Source: Pseudomonas sp. LFM046 (GTDB taxonomy: Bacteria > Pseudomonadota > Gammaproteobacteria > Pseudomonadales > Pseudomonadaceae). From it: a stretch of 64,000 nucleotides of DNA. Under the pieces are notes generated by a model that worked only from the letters and a program-made list of their open reading frames with translations, did not search any database and was not told the DNA's origin. The stretch is from positions 514,161-578,160 of the forward strand of contig NZ_JYKO02000001.1 of the NCBI RefSeq assembly GCF_000949385.2, read 5' to 3'. Numbering within the stretch: the first letter of the stretch is position 1; every line of letters begins with the position of its first letter. Both the position numbers and the translations under genes were made by a program. Positions 41,967-51,749 of the stretch are shown here, in pieces.

Positions 41967-43376
41967 ATGAAGACGGCCTTGGCGAAAAAGCCCTTCAATC
42001 TGTTCCGCTGGTTTTCCCTGGTGAGCCTGGTGATCATCCTGGTGGTGGCCATCCTGCTCGGCACGGCGGCGACCCGGTTCCTCATGAACGAGAGCATTGA
42101 TCGCGATGCGATGCTCAGCGCGCAGTTCATCAAGTCCATCGCTGATGTCGAAGTCATCCATGGCAATTTCTCCCCTGGCCTGACCCTCAGCGAATTCCTT
42201 GACAAGCGCGTGGATGGCGCCCGCCTCGGGGTGTCCCACGAGCAACTGGTGAAATCCCACGAAGAATTCTTCGACCACATCGTGCGGCTGCCCGACGTGC
42301 TGTTGGCCACCGTCTATGCCCCCGATGGCATGGTGATCTGGTCCACTCGCCCGGAACTGGTGGGGCACCACGCCGCCAGCGACAGCCGATTGAAGGAGGC
42401 GATCCAGTCCCGCAGCACGGTGACCGTCGACCATCGCGGTGGCGACCAGGCGGTGGAGCGCTACTTCCTCAGCGCGCCCCGTGGCCTCTATCTGGAGAGC
42501 TTCATTCCGCTGCAGGACAGTAACGGGGAAGTGCTGTCGGTAATCGAGATCTACAAGGAGCCGGTGGACCTGATCGCGCGGATGAACCGTGGATTCATCC
42601 TGCTCTGGATCGCCACTGCCCTCGGTGGTGCCGCCATCTACCTCAGCCTGTTCTGGTTCGTGCGTCATGCCTCGCACCTGCTGGACGAGCAGCAGAGCCA
42701 ACTGGTGGAGAACGAAACACTGGCCCTGCTGGGCGAGATGTCCACGGCCGTCGCCCACAGCCTGCGCAACCCGCTGGCCTCCATTCGCTCCAGTGCCGAG
42801 CTGGCGCTTGAAGTGGACCAGGGCCCGCTGCACAAGAACCTGGGCGACATCATCATCCAGGTGGACCGCATGTCGAAGTGGGTGCGCGAGTTGCTGATGT
42901 CGGCCCGCCCGCTCTCGGGCGACCAGGAACCGGTGAACCTGACGGCTGCCCTGGAAGAAACCCTGGCCGCCTATGAACCGCAGATCCGCCATGCCGGCAT
43001 CGCCGTGGACTGGCACCCCGCACAGGCACCTCGCGTGGTCAGCCACCCGGTGCTGCTGCAGCAGTTGCTGGGCAGCGTCCTGTCCAATGCCATCGAAGCC
43101 ATGCCCCGGGGCGGCCGCCTGGCCATCCACCTGGCGCCGGACCCGCGTCGACAGTGGCTGACCCTGACCATCAGCGACACCGGCAGCGGCATGTCACCGG
43201 CCATGCTGGAAATGGCCTTCAAACCGTTTCACACCACCAAGCGTGGCGGCCTGGGCGTTGGCCTGGTGCTGGTGCGCAAGATCATCGAGCGCTTCGGTGG
43301 TGCGGTCAGCATCGACAGCCGGGAGAACGCCGGCACCAACGTGCACCTGACCTTCCGGGCGACGGCAGGGGGATAA
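41967..43376 (+). CDS. Membrane sensor histidine kinase (NtrB-type)
   Basis: A 469-residue kinase: helix 1 (about residues 17-37), a periplasmic sensor domain of about 170 residues, helix 2 (about 210-230), then a HisKA domain with the phosphorylated His264 in [14 protein letters not shown]. The HATPase domain has N in [14 protein letters not shown], and [12 protein letters not shown]. This suits partners of NtrC-type regulators. ATG 41967 is chosen for its AAGGGGAGG site; the upstream in-frame codons lack membrane character. The next gene starts five bases after the stop. The ligand is unknown. Confidence 0.9.
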   Translation: MKTALAKKPFNLFRWFSLVSLVIILVVAILLGTAATRFLMNESIDRDAMLSAQFIKSIADVEVIHGNFSPGLTLSEFLDKRVDGARLGVSHEQLVKSHEEFFDHIVRLPDVLLATVYAPDGMVIWSTRPELVGHHAASDSRLKEAIQSRSTVTVDHRGGDQAVERYFLSAPRGLYLESFIPLQDSNGEVLSVIEIYKEPVDLIARMNRGFILLWIATALGGAAIYLSLFWFVRHASHLLDEQQSQLVENETLALLGEMSTAVAHSLRNPLASIRSSAELALEVDQGPLHKNLGDIIIQVDRMSKWVRELLMSARPLSGDQEPVNLTAALEETLAAYEPQIRHAGIAVDWHPAQAPRVVSHPVLLQQLLGSVLSNAIEAMPRGGRLAIHLAPDPRRQWLTLTISDTGSGMSPAMLEMAFKPFHTTKRGGLGVGLVLVRKIIERFGGAVSIDSRENAGTNVHLTFRATAGG

Positions 43377-43381
43377 CAACA

Positions 43382-44809
43382 ATGGGCAACAGCATCCTGA
43401 TCGTCGAAGACGACGACATCCTGGCCGACAACTTCTGCACCTACCTGGAGCGGCGCCAGTTCGACGTCATGGTCTGCGGCTCGGCCGAAGAGGCGCTGAC
43501 GATCATCGAAGCGCAGCACCCGGACCTGGTGCTCACCGATTACTGCCTGCCGGGCATGAGCGGCTGCGACCTGATCAGCCGCGCACGCGCCCTGGACGAG
43601 CAGCTCAAGGTCATCATGATCACCGGCCACGGCAACGTGCAGGGCGCGGTGGAAGCCATGAAGGCCGGCGCCAGCGACTACCTGACCAAGCCCGTGGCCC
43701 TGGCCGAGCTCAAGCTGGTGGTGGACAAGGTGCTGGAAGCGCGTCGCCAGGAACAACGGCTGTGCTTCTACCAGCAGCGGGAAGCCCAGGACTCCGGGCT
43801 CGCCGCACTGATCGGCAACTCCGAACCCATGCGCGCCATGAAGGAGATGGTGCGCCAGGTGCTGGCGGCCGAGGAGCGCATGGCCGGTGAAGACCTGCCC
43901 GTGGTGCTGATCGAGGGGGAAACCGGAACGGGCAAGGAACTGGTGGCCCGCGCGCTGCACTTCGACGGCTCGCGGAGCAAGGGCCCCTTCGTCGAATTCA
44001 ACTGCGCCTCGATACCTTCGCATCTGCTCGAAGCCGAGCTGTTCGGCCATGAAAAGGGCGCCTTCACCGACGCCAAGGACCGTCGCGTCGGCCTGGTGGA
44101 AGCGGCGGACGGCGGCACGCTGTTCCTCGATGAAGTGGGCGAGATCGACCTGTTGCTCCAGGCCAAGCTGCTCAAGTTGCTGGAGGACCGCACCATTCGG
44201 CGCCTGGGCTCGGTGCGCGAACGCAAGGTCAACCTGCGCATCATCAGCGCCACCAACTGCAACCTCGAACAGATGGTGCAGGAGGGCAAGTTCCGTCGCG
44301 ACCTGTTCTTCCGCCTGCGCATCATCACCATCAAGGTGCCGCCGTTGCGCGCCCGTGGGGATGACATGCTGACCCTCGCCGAGCACTTCGTCGTGCAGCA
44401 CGGCAAGCGCTATGGCAAGCCGGGCCTGCGGTTCAGCCCCGAGGCCAGGGCCGTGCTCAAGGGCTACAGCTGGCCGGGCAATGTGCGCGAGCTGCGCAAC
44501 ATGCTGGAGCAGACCGTGCTGCTGGCGGCGGGCAGTGTGATCGGCCCGGAGCAACTGAGCATCTGCCGTGGGTTGCTGGCGGGGGCTGGCGTCACCGAGG
44601 ACTCCAGCCAGGCCGTGGAGCGAGACGACCCGGGTTTCCAGGACGAGAACCTGAACCTGTCCGACGCCGAGCGCGAGCTGGTGGTGAAGGTGCTGGGCAA
44701 GACCGACTGGAACATCTCCAAGTCCGCCCGGATGTTGGGCCTGACCCGCGACATGCTGCGCTATCGCATCGACAAGCTGGGCCTTGAACGGCCTGACCGG
44801 CACCTCTGA
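43382..44809 (+). CDS. NtrC-family response regulator with a variant GAFTDA loop
   Basis: A 475-residue activator: receiver domain with phospho-acceptor Asp53 ([13 protein letters not shown]), AAA+ domain with Walker A GETGTGKE and Walker [13 protein letters not shown], and a Fis-type HTH at the end ([21 protein letters not shown]). The sigma54 contact loop, GAFTGA in most members, reads GAFTDA at residues 226-231. A few natural activators show this change, but it can lower sigma54 activation, so promoter use should be tested. ATG 43382 directly follows the kinase gene. Confidence 0.92.
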   Translation: MGNSILIVEDDDILADNFCTYLERRQFDVMVCGSAEEALTIIEAQHPDLVLTDYCLPGMSGCDLISRARALDEQLKVIMITGHGNVQGAVEAMKAGASDYLTKPVALAELKLVVDKVLEARRQEQRLCFYQQREAQDSGLAALIGNSEPMRAMKEMVRQVLAAEERMAGEDLPVVLIEGETGTGKELVARALHFDGSRSKGPFVEFNCASIPSHLLEAELFGHEKGAFTDAKDRRVGLVEAADGGTLFLDEVGEIDLLLQAKLLKLLEDRTIRRLGSVRERKVNLRIISATNCNLEQMVQEGKFRRDLFFRLRIITIKVPPLRARGDDMLTLAEHFVVQHGKRYGKPGLRFSPEARAVLKGYSWPGNVRELRNMLEQTVLLAAGSVIGPEQLSICRGLLAGAGVTEDSSQAVERDDPGFQDENLNLSDAERELVVKVLGKTDWNISKSARMLGLTRDMLRYRIDKLGLERPDRHL

Positions 44810-45003
44810 AGCCGCACCGATGTTGGGGGAAACCCCCGGTCCGGGTGGGGAATTGGCGGGGCTGGTGAATCGCTGCTTCCGATCTAGACTCTAGGGATCG
44901 TCGGCCCCGGGCGGGCCGGCGCAGCCTTGGCTCGGATCGTGCAGAGCAGGAATCAGCGGCCAATCCGGCCGCCATCCGGTCTCCTGACAGGGGAGCAGCC
45001 ACA

Positions 45004-45522
45004 GTGTCGAAGAAAGTACTGATCGTCGACGACGAAGAAATCCTCGCCGCCAATTTCAAGACCTACCTGGAGAGGCTGGGTTGCGAGGTGCAGACGGCTG
45101 CCGATGGCGCCACCGCCGTGCAGCGAGTGGCGAGCTTCAAGCCCGACCTGCTGGTGCTCGACTACCGTCTGCCGGACATGACCGGCTTCGAGGTCTTCGA
45201 CGCCCTGCGCCCCCTGCACAGCTGCGAAGCGGTTCTGATGACCGCCCACCCCAGCATCGAAGTCTGCAACCGCGCCATCGAGCGCAGCATCGAGATCATC
45301 CTGCTCAAACCCTTCCCCCTGACGGAACTGGGCAGCGTGGTCCTGCACGGCCTGCCATCCGGCGCGCCAAAGGAGGAACAGTCGGTACCGGTGGAGCGAC
45401 GCAACGGCGGCGAGGTGAGTTTCCCCCTGAAACTCTATGACGGCGCCTGGGTACTCTCCGACCGTCGCCGCCCCACGGCGAGCACCGAGCCGCCGCTGAA
45501 GCACGCCAAGAAGGGCGTGTAA
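45004..45522 (+). CDS. Single-domain response regulator with a C-terminal tail
   Basis: A 172-residue protein: a full receiver domain (DDEE at residues 10-13, phospho-acceptor Asp53 in LVLDYRLPDMTG, the Thr in LMTAHPS, and the Lys in LLKPFPLT), then about 50 residues without a known output domain, ending in a basic KHAKKGV. The phospho-acceptor falls at the same residue number as in the NtrC-type protein, which suggests origin by duplication. GTG 45004 has AGGGGAGCAGCCAC just before it. The 194-base gap suggests a separate promoter. It may act as a phosphate sink or protein-interaction switch. Confidence 0.8.
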   Translation: MSKKVLIVDDEEILAANFKTYLERLGCEVQTAADGATAVQRVASFKPDLLVLDYRLPDMTGFEVFDALRPLHSCEAVLMTAHPSIEVCNRAIERSIEIILLKPFPLTELGSVVLHGLPSGAPKEEQSVPVERRNGGEVSFPLKLYDGAWVLSDRRRPTASTEPPLKHAKKGV

Positions 45523-45593
45523 CTCCTCGGGATTGAACGAGCGCGGGCACTGGCCTGCGCGTTTGCTTTGCGAGGCAGAAAGCCGAAAACGAC

Positions 45594-45626
45594 AAGCCCC
45601 CGAAAGTGATGCACTTCCGGGGGCTT
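45594..45626. terminator. Bidirectional terminator between the receiver gene and tRNA-Ala
   Basis: AAGCCCCCGAAAGTG, loop of two to four bases, CACTTCCGGGGGCTT, followed by CTTTTC on the plus strand and GTCGTTTTC on the minus strand. It lies between convergent units. Confidence 0.85.
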
Positions 45627-45632
45627 CTTTTC

Positions 45633-45708
45633 TGGTGGAGACGAGGAGGATCGAACTCCCGACCTCGGCGATGCGAACGCCGCGCTCTCCCAGCTGAGCT
45701 ACGTCCCC
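45633..45708 (-). tRNA. tRNA-Ala (anticodon CGC)
   Basis: On the minus strand a 76-base cloverleaf ends in an encoded CCA. The acceptor stem GGGGACG pairs with CGTCTCC and contains the G3:U70 pair that identifies alanine tRNA. The D arm is GCTC/GAGC, the anticodon arm CGGCG-TTCGCAT-CGCCG with anticodon CGC at loop positions 3-5, and the T arm GGGAG-TTCGATC-CTCCT. It reads GCG, a frequent Ala codon in high-GC genomes. Confidence 0.95.
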
Positions 45709-45811
45709 GGCCACTCAAGCGTAGTAGCTGCCCGGGGCCGGCGCCTCTCCAAACAGCGGTCACCCCTGCGGAACGATTGCCCCGCTTGCTGCAGAAGCGG
45801 GGCCCAGGCGA

Positions 45812-46750
45812 TCAGCCCCGCTTGAACACCAGCGCCTTCAATCCCGCATCCGGATCGATGTCCTCGAACTCCGGCGGATTCTCCAGCCGCTCCACGAAGC
45901 GCAGCTCCGGTGCTTCCGCCGCCATCCCCTGAACGAGGAAGTCCGGCCCAATGCCCGGATCATTTACGCAGGCCAGCACCACCCCGTTCTCGGTCAGCAA
46001 CTCCGGCAGGCGCCGCAGGATTTTCTGGTAGTCGCGGGTCAGCGCGAAGCTGCCTTTCTGGAAGGACGGCGGGTCGATGATCACCAGGTCATAGGGGCCG
46101 CTCTTCTTCACCTTGCCCCAGGACTTGAACAACTCGTGGCCGAGGAAACTCACCCGGCTGAGGTCATGGCCATTGAGCCGGTGATTGTCCCTCCCTCGGC
46201 TCAACGCCGAACTGGCCATGTCCAGGTTCACCACATGCTCGGCCCCACCCTCGATGGCCACCACGGAAAAGCCGCAGGTGTAGGCGAATAGATTGAGCAC
46301 CCGCTTGCCCTGCGCATTGGCACGAACCCAGTCGCGGCCGTAGCGCATGTCGAGGAACAGACCGTTGTTCTGCTTCTTGCCCAGGTCCAGCTTGAAGCGC
46401 AGCCCGCCTTCGCTGACCACGCACTCATCGGTCATTTCGCCCCAGAGCAATTCCACGGTGCTTTCCAGCAGATAGCGATGCTGCAACAACAGACTCCGCG
46501 CCTCGCTGCGCTGCCAAACCGGCGACTCCACCAGCCGAGCCAGCATCGCCTTCAGCGCCACCAATTCCTCTTCCGCCACTTCGCGGAACAGCGATACCAG
46601 CACCACACCCTCCAGCCAGTCGACCGTCACCTGCTCCAGCCCCGGCCAACGCCGGCCTCGGCCATGGAACAGGCGGCGGATTTCATGCGGAGGGGATTCC
46701 AGGGCGGAAATGAGGTGTTGTTCCAGGGTGGAGAGCGCGTCGTGGTTCAT
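45812..46750 (-). CDS. Class I SAM-dependent rRNA methyltransferase (RlmI/RlmK-like)
   Basis: A 312-residue protein. The C-terminal methyltransferase domain has GLFLDMRYGRDWV, VLNLFAYTCGFSVVAIEGGA (motif I), VNLDMASSALSRGRDNHRLNG and the catalytic-type DLVIIDPPSFQKGSFAL. The D-P-P-S-F block is diagnostic of 23S rRNA cytosine-5/guanine-N7 enzymes RlmI/RlmK. There is no PUA domain at the N-terminus, so the exact target is unknown. ATG 46750 is chosen as the first start within the conserved part. Confidence 0.85.
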   Translation of the reverse strand: MNHDALSTLEQHLISALESPPHEIRRLFHGRGRRWPGLEQVTVDWLEGVVLVSLFREVAEEELVALKAMLARLVESPVWQRSEARSLLLQHRYLLESTVELLWGEMTDECVVSEGGLRFKLDLGKKQNNGLFLDMRYGRDWVRANAQGKRVLNLFAYTCGFSVVAIEGGAEHVVNLDMASSALSRGRDNHRLNGHDLSRVSFLGHELFKSWGKVKKSGPYDLVIIDPPSFQKGSFALTRDYQKILRRLPELLTENGVVLACVNDPGIGPDFLVQGMAAEAPELRFVERLENPPEFEDIDPDAGLKALVFKRG

Positions 46751-46859
46751 GGTGGGTGGTTCGAGAAAAAGCGGGGGCGGGATTCTAACCTGAGCGCTCG
46801 GTTGGGACGCCGTACTCACCCGTGAAGCCATCGAATTAAGGGGGAGGGCGCCTATCGGC

Positions 46860-47105
46860 TCACTCCGCCTCGCGTGGTCGATTCGCCTTGGACTTGTCGA
46901 CCGGTATGGCCAGCTCGGTCAGCGATCTGGAGATGGCATCCGCGTTGTCCAGTAGCGTTCCCAGCCGGTTTCGAATGCGCTCAGCGACCTCTTTCTGACC
47001 GCATGAGTCAGCCCAGTTGGCAAGCTCGACGATGGCGCAGGCGATTGCGGCCTGATTCTGGCTAATGCGATAGAGCGCGGTTTGGAGGTTGTTCCGGTCC
47101 GGCAT
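46860..47105 (-). CDS. Small hypothetical protein (81 residues)
   Basis: A soluble, largely helical protein: NNLQTALYRISQNQAAIACA and LVELANWADSCGQKEVAERI-like helices, then a polar C-terminus with KSKANRPREAE. ATG 47105 has GAGGTGG a few bases upstream. The family is not known to me, though small helical proteins of this size are common in pseudomonads. It stands alone between the methyltransferase and the ABC transporter. Confidence 0.55.
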   Translation of the reverse strand: MPDRNNLQTALYRISQNQAAIACAIVELANWADSCGQKEVAERIRNRLGTLLDNADAISRSLTELAIPVDKSKANRPREAE

Positions 47106-47303
47106 CGCGACCACCTCGAGCGAGTGTCAGCGCAGGAAGGATAGTTCACCGAGTGGACTGGAGCGCTCAGCGTTCGGACGAGCTGAACAGGAAGGCAACC
47201 GATGGGTAAGAAAAGCAGATCAGCAACTGCCCACTGGGCCTCCGCACGGGGCTCCGGCCTGGTCCTGTCGGCTCGCCACGCTCCGGGTGCAACCCGGCCA
47301 GCG

Positions 47304-48071
47304 CTACTTCAGGCTGCTGGCAAGGAACTGCTTCAACCGCTCGCTCTCGGGGTGGTCGAACAGACGATCCGGCGGTCCCTCTTCCTCCACCAGCCCCTGG
47401 TGCAGGAACATCACGTGGCTGGAAACCTGCCGTGCAAACGCCATTTCGTGGGTGACGACCACCATGGTCCGCCCTTCTTCGGCAAGCTGCTGCATGACTT
47501 TCAGGACTTCGCCGACCAGCTCCGGGTCGAGTGCGGAGGTCGGTTCATCGAACAACATCACCTCCGGCTCCATCGCCAGGGCCCTGGCAATTGCAACGCG
47601 TTGCTGCTGACCGCCGGACAGTTGCGAGGGGTACTGGCCCTCGACCTTTTTAGGCAAACCGACCTTGGCCAGGTAGTTGCGGGCGCGCAGCGTCGCTTCA
47701 TCCCGCTCGATGCCCAGCACATTCATCGGGCACTCGATGATGTTTTCCAGCACCGTCATATGGTTCCACAGGTTGAAGTGCTGGAAGACCATGGACAATC
47801 GCGTGCGTATTGCCTGCAACTGCCTGGGGTGGACAGCACAGAGTTCGCCCAGCGAATTCCTGCGGGTCAGCAACTCTTCGGCGTTGACGCTGATTCGCCC
47901 ACTGCTGGGTTTCTCCAGGTAATTGATACAGCGCAGGAAGGTGCTCTTTCCGGAGCCGGACGAGCCAATGATGCTGATCACATCACCGGCCTTGGCCCTG
48001 AGCGAGATGCCCTTGAGTACTTCATGGCTGCCGTAGCTCTTGCAAATGTCTTCAACCAACAAACGGTACAT
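47304..48071 (-). CDS. Polar amino-acid ABC transporter, ATP-binding protein (HisP type)
   Basis: A 255-residue ATPase. Walker A is GSSGSGKST (about residues 38-46), Q-loop [10 protein letters not shown], signature [10 protein letters not shown], Walker [13 protein letters not shown], and H-loop [28 protein letters not shown] and [11 protein letters not shown] match HisP/GlnQ. ATG 48071 is preferred over the GTG at 48077 for its AGAGG spacing. Last of the four transporter genes, all in the same direction and closely spaced. Confidence 0.93.
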   Translation of the reverse strand: MYRLLVEDICKSYGSHEVLKGISLRAKAGDVISIIGSSGSGKSTFLRCINYLEKPSSGRISVNAEELLTRRNSLGELCAVHPRQLQAIRTRLSMVFQHFNLWNHMTVLENIIECPMNVLGIERDEATLRARNYLAKVGLPKKVEGQYPSQLSGGQQQRVAIARALAMEPEVMLFDEPTSALDPELVGEVLKVMQQLAEEGRTMVVVTHEMAFARQVSSHVMFLHQGLVEEEGPPDRLFDHPESERLKQFLASSLK

Positions 48072-48087
48072 GCTCACCTCTACGGAA

Positions 48088-48801
48088 TCAGTGGGTTTTC
48101 GGTCGCTGGTAGGCCAGCCAATGCTCTTCCCCGCTCCGGAACATCCAGATCAGGAAGAAGGCGCTGCAGGCATAAAGCACGCCGGCAATGCTGAACGCGA
48201 TGAAGGGCGCATAGGTTGCAGAGCTCACGTCCCGGGCGATTTTCAGCAGGTCGGGCACTGTGGCGGTAAAGGCTACCGAGGTGGAGTGCAGCATCAGAAT
48301 CACCTCGTTGCTGAAGAACGGCAGGGCCCGACGCAACGCCGAGGGCAGGATGATCCGGCGGTAGAGGGTGAACTCGCTCATGCCGAATGCCCGCGCCGCC
48401 TCCACTTCGCCGTGGTGGGTACTCCTGATCGCGCCGGAGAATATTTCCGTCATGTAGGCACAGGTGTTGAGTACGAAAGCCAGCACTGTGCAGTTGAAGC
48501 CGTCGCGGAAAAACGCGCTCAGGAAGTCCTGAGTGCGAACGATATGCAGGCTGTATATCCCCGTGTAGAAGAACAGCAGCTGGATATACAGCGGCGTCCC
48601 CCTGAACACGTAGGTGTAGAACCACACCGGCCCACGGACGAAGGGGTTGCGGCTGACGCGTGCAACCGCCAGCGGGACGGCCAGCAGGAAACCGAGCACT
48701 ACTGCGAGAATGAGCAGCCACAGGGTCATTGCCAGGCCGGAAAGATGCGCTCCGTCAGTCCAGAGATACGCCTTCCAGTATTCGTCGAGAATGCCAGTCA
48801 T
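48088..48801 (-). CDS. Polar amino-acid ABC transporter permease (HisM type)
   Basis: A 237-residue inner-membrane permease with about five helices. The EAA loop is [25 protein letters not shown], the docking site for the ATPase. Adjacent blocks are [16 protein letters not shown] and [17 protein letters not shown], typical of the HisM/ArtM group. ATG 48801 overlaps the previous gene's stop by four bases. Partners are the HisQ-type permease and the HisP-type ATPase on either side. Confidence 0.92.
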   Translation of the reverse strand: MTGILDEYWKAYLWTDGAHLSGLAMTLWLLILAVVLGFLLAVPLAVARVSRNPFVRGPVWFYTYVFRGTPLYIQLLFFYTGIYSLHIVRTQDFLSAFFRDGFNCTVLAFVLNTCAYMTEIFSGAIRSTHHGEVEAARAFGMSEFTLYRRIILPSALRRALPFFSNEVILMLHSTSVAFTATVPDLLKIARDVSSATYAPFIAFSIAGVLYACSAFFLIWMFRSGEEHWLAYQRPKTH

Positions 48802-49487
48802 AGCAGTGCCCTTTTGACGCCGATCGAGTAGCGGCGCTCCAGCCACATCAATCCGCCATTGGACAGGCTGGTGATGGCGAGGTAGATGAGGCCGCCGACC
48901 AGGGTGAAGTAGAAGAACTGCATCGAGCCCTTGCCCGCATCCTGGGTGGCCTTCACCACGTCGCTCAGGCCGATGATCGAGACCAGGGCCGTCGACTTGA
49001 CCAGCACCTGCCAGTTGTTGCCGATGCCGGGTAGCGCATGGCGAAGCATCTGTGGGAAGAGCACCCTGCGGAACGTCCTCCAACTGGACATGCCATACGC
49101 CGTCGCCGCCTCGATCTGGCCGGCGGGCACCGCCAGGAAGGCGCCCCGGAAGGTTTCGGCAAAGTACGCGCCATAAATGAATGTCAGCGTCACGGTGCCC
49201 GCGATGAAGGGATCGATGTCGATCTGCGTGAAGCCGAGTCCATCGGTGATTCGATTGAGCAGCATCTGCAGACTGAAGAACAGCAGCAGCATGATGACCA
49301 GATCGGGCACGCTGCGAATCAGCGTGGTATAGGCCGTGGCGAACGCTCGCAACGAGCGACTCTGGGATAGCTTTGCGCTGGCAGCTAGCAGGCCGAGCAG
49401 GACGGCTCCCAGAAGTGACGACAGTGCCAGCTCGATCGTGACCAGCGTGCCGGCCAGTATCTGAGGGGCAAATCCTTCCAGAAACAT
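48798..49487 (-). CDS. Polar amino-acid ABC transporter permease (HisQ type)
   Basis: A 229-residue permease with five to six helices. The EAA loop is GQIEAATAYGMSSWRTFRRVLFPQ, with the upstream YAYFAETFRGAFLAVP-like block as YGAYFAETFRGAFLAVPAGQ. ATTLIRSVPDLVIMLLLFF corresponds to the family N-terminal signature. Its stop overlaps the HisM-type start (ATGA), so the two subunits are made together. Confidence 0.92.
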   Translation of the reverse strand: MFLEGFAPQILAGTLVTIELALSSLLGAVLLGLLAASAKLSQSRSLRAFATAYTTLIRSVPDLVIMLLLFFSLQMLLNRITDGLGFTQIDIDPFIAGTVTLTFIYGAYFAETFRGAFLAVPAGQIEAATAYGMSSWRTFRRVLFPQMLRHALPGIGNNWQVLVKSTALVSIIGLSDVVKATQDAGKGSMQFFYFTLVGGLIYLAITSLSNGGLMWLERRYSIGVKRALL

Positions 49488-49566
49488 TTCACTCTCCTAT
49501 TGTTCTTGTCAGGTCGAGGTGAAGGCGATACAGGGCGGCGCCCTGTATCAAGGGATTGGTCTCAAC

Positions 49567-50355
49567 TCATTGCGCGCCGTAAATGTCGAAGTCGAAGTAC
49601 TTCTTGTTGATGCGCGCATAGGTGCCATTGGCGAGGATGGTGGCCAGAGCCTTGTTCAGGTCCTCGCGCAATTCCACGTCCTCCTTGCGCAGGCCGATGC
49701 CGTCGCCGACACCGAAGAATTTGTCGTCCTGCAAGGTGGTTCCCGCAAACTCGAAGTCCTTGCCCGCCGGCTTGTCGAGGAAGCCATAGCTGGCCTGGAT
49801 GGAGCCTTGCAGAGAGGCATCCAGGCGTCCCACGGTGAGGTCGGCGTACACCTGGTCCTGATTCTGGTAGGAAACGATTTCGACGCCCTTCGTCCCCCAT
49901 TCCGCCTTGGCGTAAGCCTCCTGGCTGGAGCCCTGCTCCACGCCGACGCGCTTGCCGGCGAGCGATTCCGCGGTCGGAATCAGCGGGCTGCCCCGCCTGG
50001 CGACCAGGCGGGTGGGCGCGTTGGAAATCCTGTTGGTGAATGCGATGTGTTCCATCCGCTTGGGGGTGATCGTCATCGACGACGCGATGGCGTCTATCTT
50101 GCGCGCCAGTAGCGCCGGGATGATCCCGTCCCAGCTGCTCTCCACCCACAGGCACTTGGCATGCAGCTCGGCGCAGAGCGCTTCGGCGATGTCGATCCCG
50201 AAGCCGGCCAACTGACCGTTCGGGTTCTTGTACTCCAGCGGTGGGTAGGTGGGGTCGACGCCCAGGCGCAATACTTTGCCGGACCAGTCGGCCGCACCCG
50301 CGAAAGGAGACGCCGTCAGGAGCAGCAGCGACAGGGTAGCGATTGTCTTCTTCAT
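49567..50355 (-). CDS. Periplasmic binding protein of the basic amino-acid/opine type
   Basis: A 262-residue exported SBP family 3 protein. The signal peptide is MKKTIATLSLLLLTASPFAGA. Ligand-site blocks are VLRLGVDPTYPPLEYKNPNG, GFGIDIAEALCAEL, WDGIIPALLARKIDAIASSM, and the C-terminal LNKALATILANGTYARINKKYF. The pattern fits HisJ/ArgT-type proteins that bind Lys, Arg, ornithine, His or their opine derivatives. ATG 50355 is chosen over the upstream extension, which lacks a signal peptide. Confidence 0.9.
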   Translation of the reverse strand: MKKTIATLSLLLLTASPFAGAADWSGKVLRLGVDPTYPPLEYKNPNGQLAGFGIDIAEALCAELHAKCLWVESSWDGIIPALLARKIDAIASSMTITPKRMEHIAFTNRISNAPTRLVARRGSPLIPTAESLAGKRVGVEQGSSQEAYAKAEWGTKGVEIVSYQNQDQVYADLTVGRLDASLQGSIQASYGFLDKPAGKDFEFAGTTLQDDKFFGVGDGIGLRKEDVELREDLNKALATILANGTYARINKKYFDFDIYGAQ

Positions 50356-50426
50356 TGTTTTCTTCCTCTCTCGTTGCACGGAGCCGGATCGCTTTCGCAC
50401 CCGGCGTAACCCTGAAAAGCCGCCAC

Positions 50427-51596
50427 TCAGCCCAGGAAGCGCTCGACCAGCTTCACCCAGTAGCTGGCGCCGATGGCCAGGCAGGCATCGTTGAAGTCGT
50501 ACCCGGGGTTGTGCAGCAGGCAACTGCCATCACCCTGGCCATTGCCGATCACCAGGTAGCTGCCGGGGCACCGCTCCAGGAGAAAGGCGAAGTCCTCGCT
50601 TGCGGTGAACGGACGCAGGTCCTCGATGAGTCTGTCCTCCCCCAGCCAATCCCGCGCCACCTCGCGAGCAAACGCGGTCTGCTCCGAATGGTTGATCAGG
50701 ACTGGATGGCAATGCTGATAGTCGATCTGCGCACTGGCGCCAAAGCTCGCGGCCTGCCCCTGTACCAGCTCAGTGATCCGGCGTTCGAGCAGCGCGCGCA
50801 CGTCGGGCGTCAGCGCCCGCACGCTGAGGCACATTTCGGCGTAGGCGGGGATGACATTCGAGACGGTGCCGGAGCGAATGGAGCCAACGGTGACGATGGC
50901 GGTTTCCTGGGGATCAACGTTGCGCGACACGATGCTCTGCAACGCAATCACGATCGACGAGCAGACCACCACCGGATCGACCGCCTTGTGCGGTACTGCG
51001 CCGTGGCCGCCGGTGCCGATGATCCTGATCGACACCGTATCGGCAGACGCCATGAACGGGCCGCTGTAGAAGCCGAGATGACCCGCCGGGTAACCCGGCA
51101 CGTTGTGCATGGCGAAGATGGCCTCGCAGGGGAAACGCTCGAACAGGCCGTCCTCGAGCATCTTGCGCGCCCCGCCCAGACCTTCCTCGGCGGGCTGGAA
51201 AATGAGGTGGAGCGTGCCCTTGAACGTGCCGGACTCCGCCAGGCACTTCGCCGCAGCCAGCAGCGTCGCGGTATGCCCATCATGACCGCAGGCGTGCATG
51301 ACACCATCCACGCGGCTGGCATAAGGCAGACCGGTTTCCTCCTGGATCGGCAGCGCATCCATATCCGCACGCAGGCCGAGCGAACGGCCATCGCCATTCT
51401 TGAGCGTGCCGACCACCCCCGTCTTGCCGATGCCTCTGCTGACCTGGTATCCCCACGCCGTCAGGCACTCGGCAATGAGTTCACTCGTCGCGAATTCCTC
51501 GAAGCCCAACTCGGGATGGGCATGGATCCGGTGGCGCAACGCGACCATCTCCGGCTGCAGGTCCGCCACTACGGGCAGGATGTGGGAGGCACTCAT
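50427..51596 (-). CDS. M20D family amidohydrolase (hippurate hydrolase/aminoacylase-like)
   Basis: A 389-residue metal-dependent hydrolase that removes acyl groups from N-acyl amino acids. Metal-binding blocks are MHACGHDGHTATLL (about residue 100), PAEEGLGGARKM and the C-terminal ASEDFAFLLERCPG; the N-terminal RHRIHAHPELGFEE is typical of HipO/AmhX. ATG 51596 has GGAGAAGAGCA upstream. Located 70 bases before the binding-protein gene in the same direction, it probably cleaves a substrate brought in by the transporter. Confidence 0.9.
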   Translation of the reverse strand: MSASHILPVVADLQPEMVALRHRIHAHPELGFEEFATSELIAECLTAWGYQVSRGIGKTGVVGTLKNGDGRSLGLRADMDALPIQEETGLPYASRVDGVMHACGHDGHTATLLAAAKCLAESGTFKGTLHLIFQPAEEGLGGARKMLEDGLFERFPCEAIFAMHNVPGYPAGHLGFYSGPFMASADTVSIRIIGTGGHGAVPHKAVDPVVVCSSIVIALQSIVSRNVDPQETAIVTVGSIRSGTVSNVIPAYAEMCLSVRALTPDVRALLERRITELVQGQAASFGASAQIDYQHCHPVLINHSEQTAFAREVARDWLGEDRLIEDLRPFTASEDFAFLLERCPGSYLVIGNGQGDGSCLLHNPGYDFNDACLAIGASYWVKLVERFLG

Positions 51597-51717
51597 TGCT
51601 CTTCTCCTCGGCAAGGCCAATCAGCCCTTCAGGGCTCTCCTGGCGAGTCCTGCAATGCTGTTCGAGGCCGATGATAGGGAGCAAAAAACGCCTCCGGGAG
51701 GCTCAGTTTGGCTATGA

Positions 51718-51736
51718 TGACAACCAGCCGTTGTCA
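51718..51736. promoter_or_regulatory. Perfect palindrome between the amidohydrolase and the LysR regulator
   Basis: TGACAAC-CAGCC-GTTGTCA, a 7-bp perfect inverted repeat with a five-base spacer. It sits 13 bases before the LysR-type ATG and about 120 bases before the divergent hydrolase. The likely role is the regulator's own binding site. Confidence 0.65.
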
Positions 51737-51749
51737 CCCTGGTAAGCAG

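Noticed and set aside
44840-44875. A sigma54 -24/-12 promoter (GG-N10-GC) before the lone receiver gene
   Set aside because: The spacing fits only for GGCTGGTGAATCGC and the flanking bases do not match the TGGCAC and TTGC elements.
47202-48194. A 330-codon frame starting with a fair AGGAAGG site, opposite the transporter ATPase
   Set aside because: It is antisense to a well-conserved ATPase over most of its length and shows no domain.
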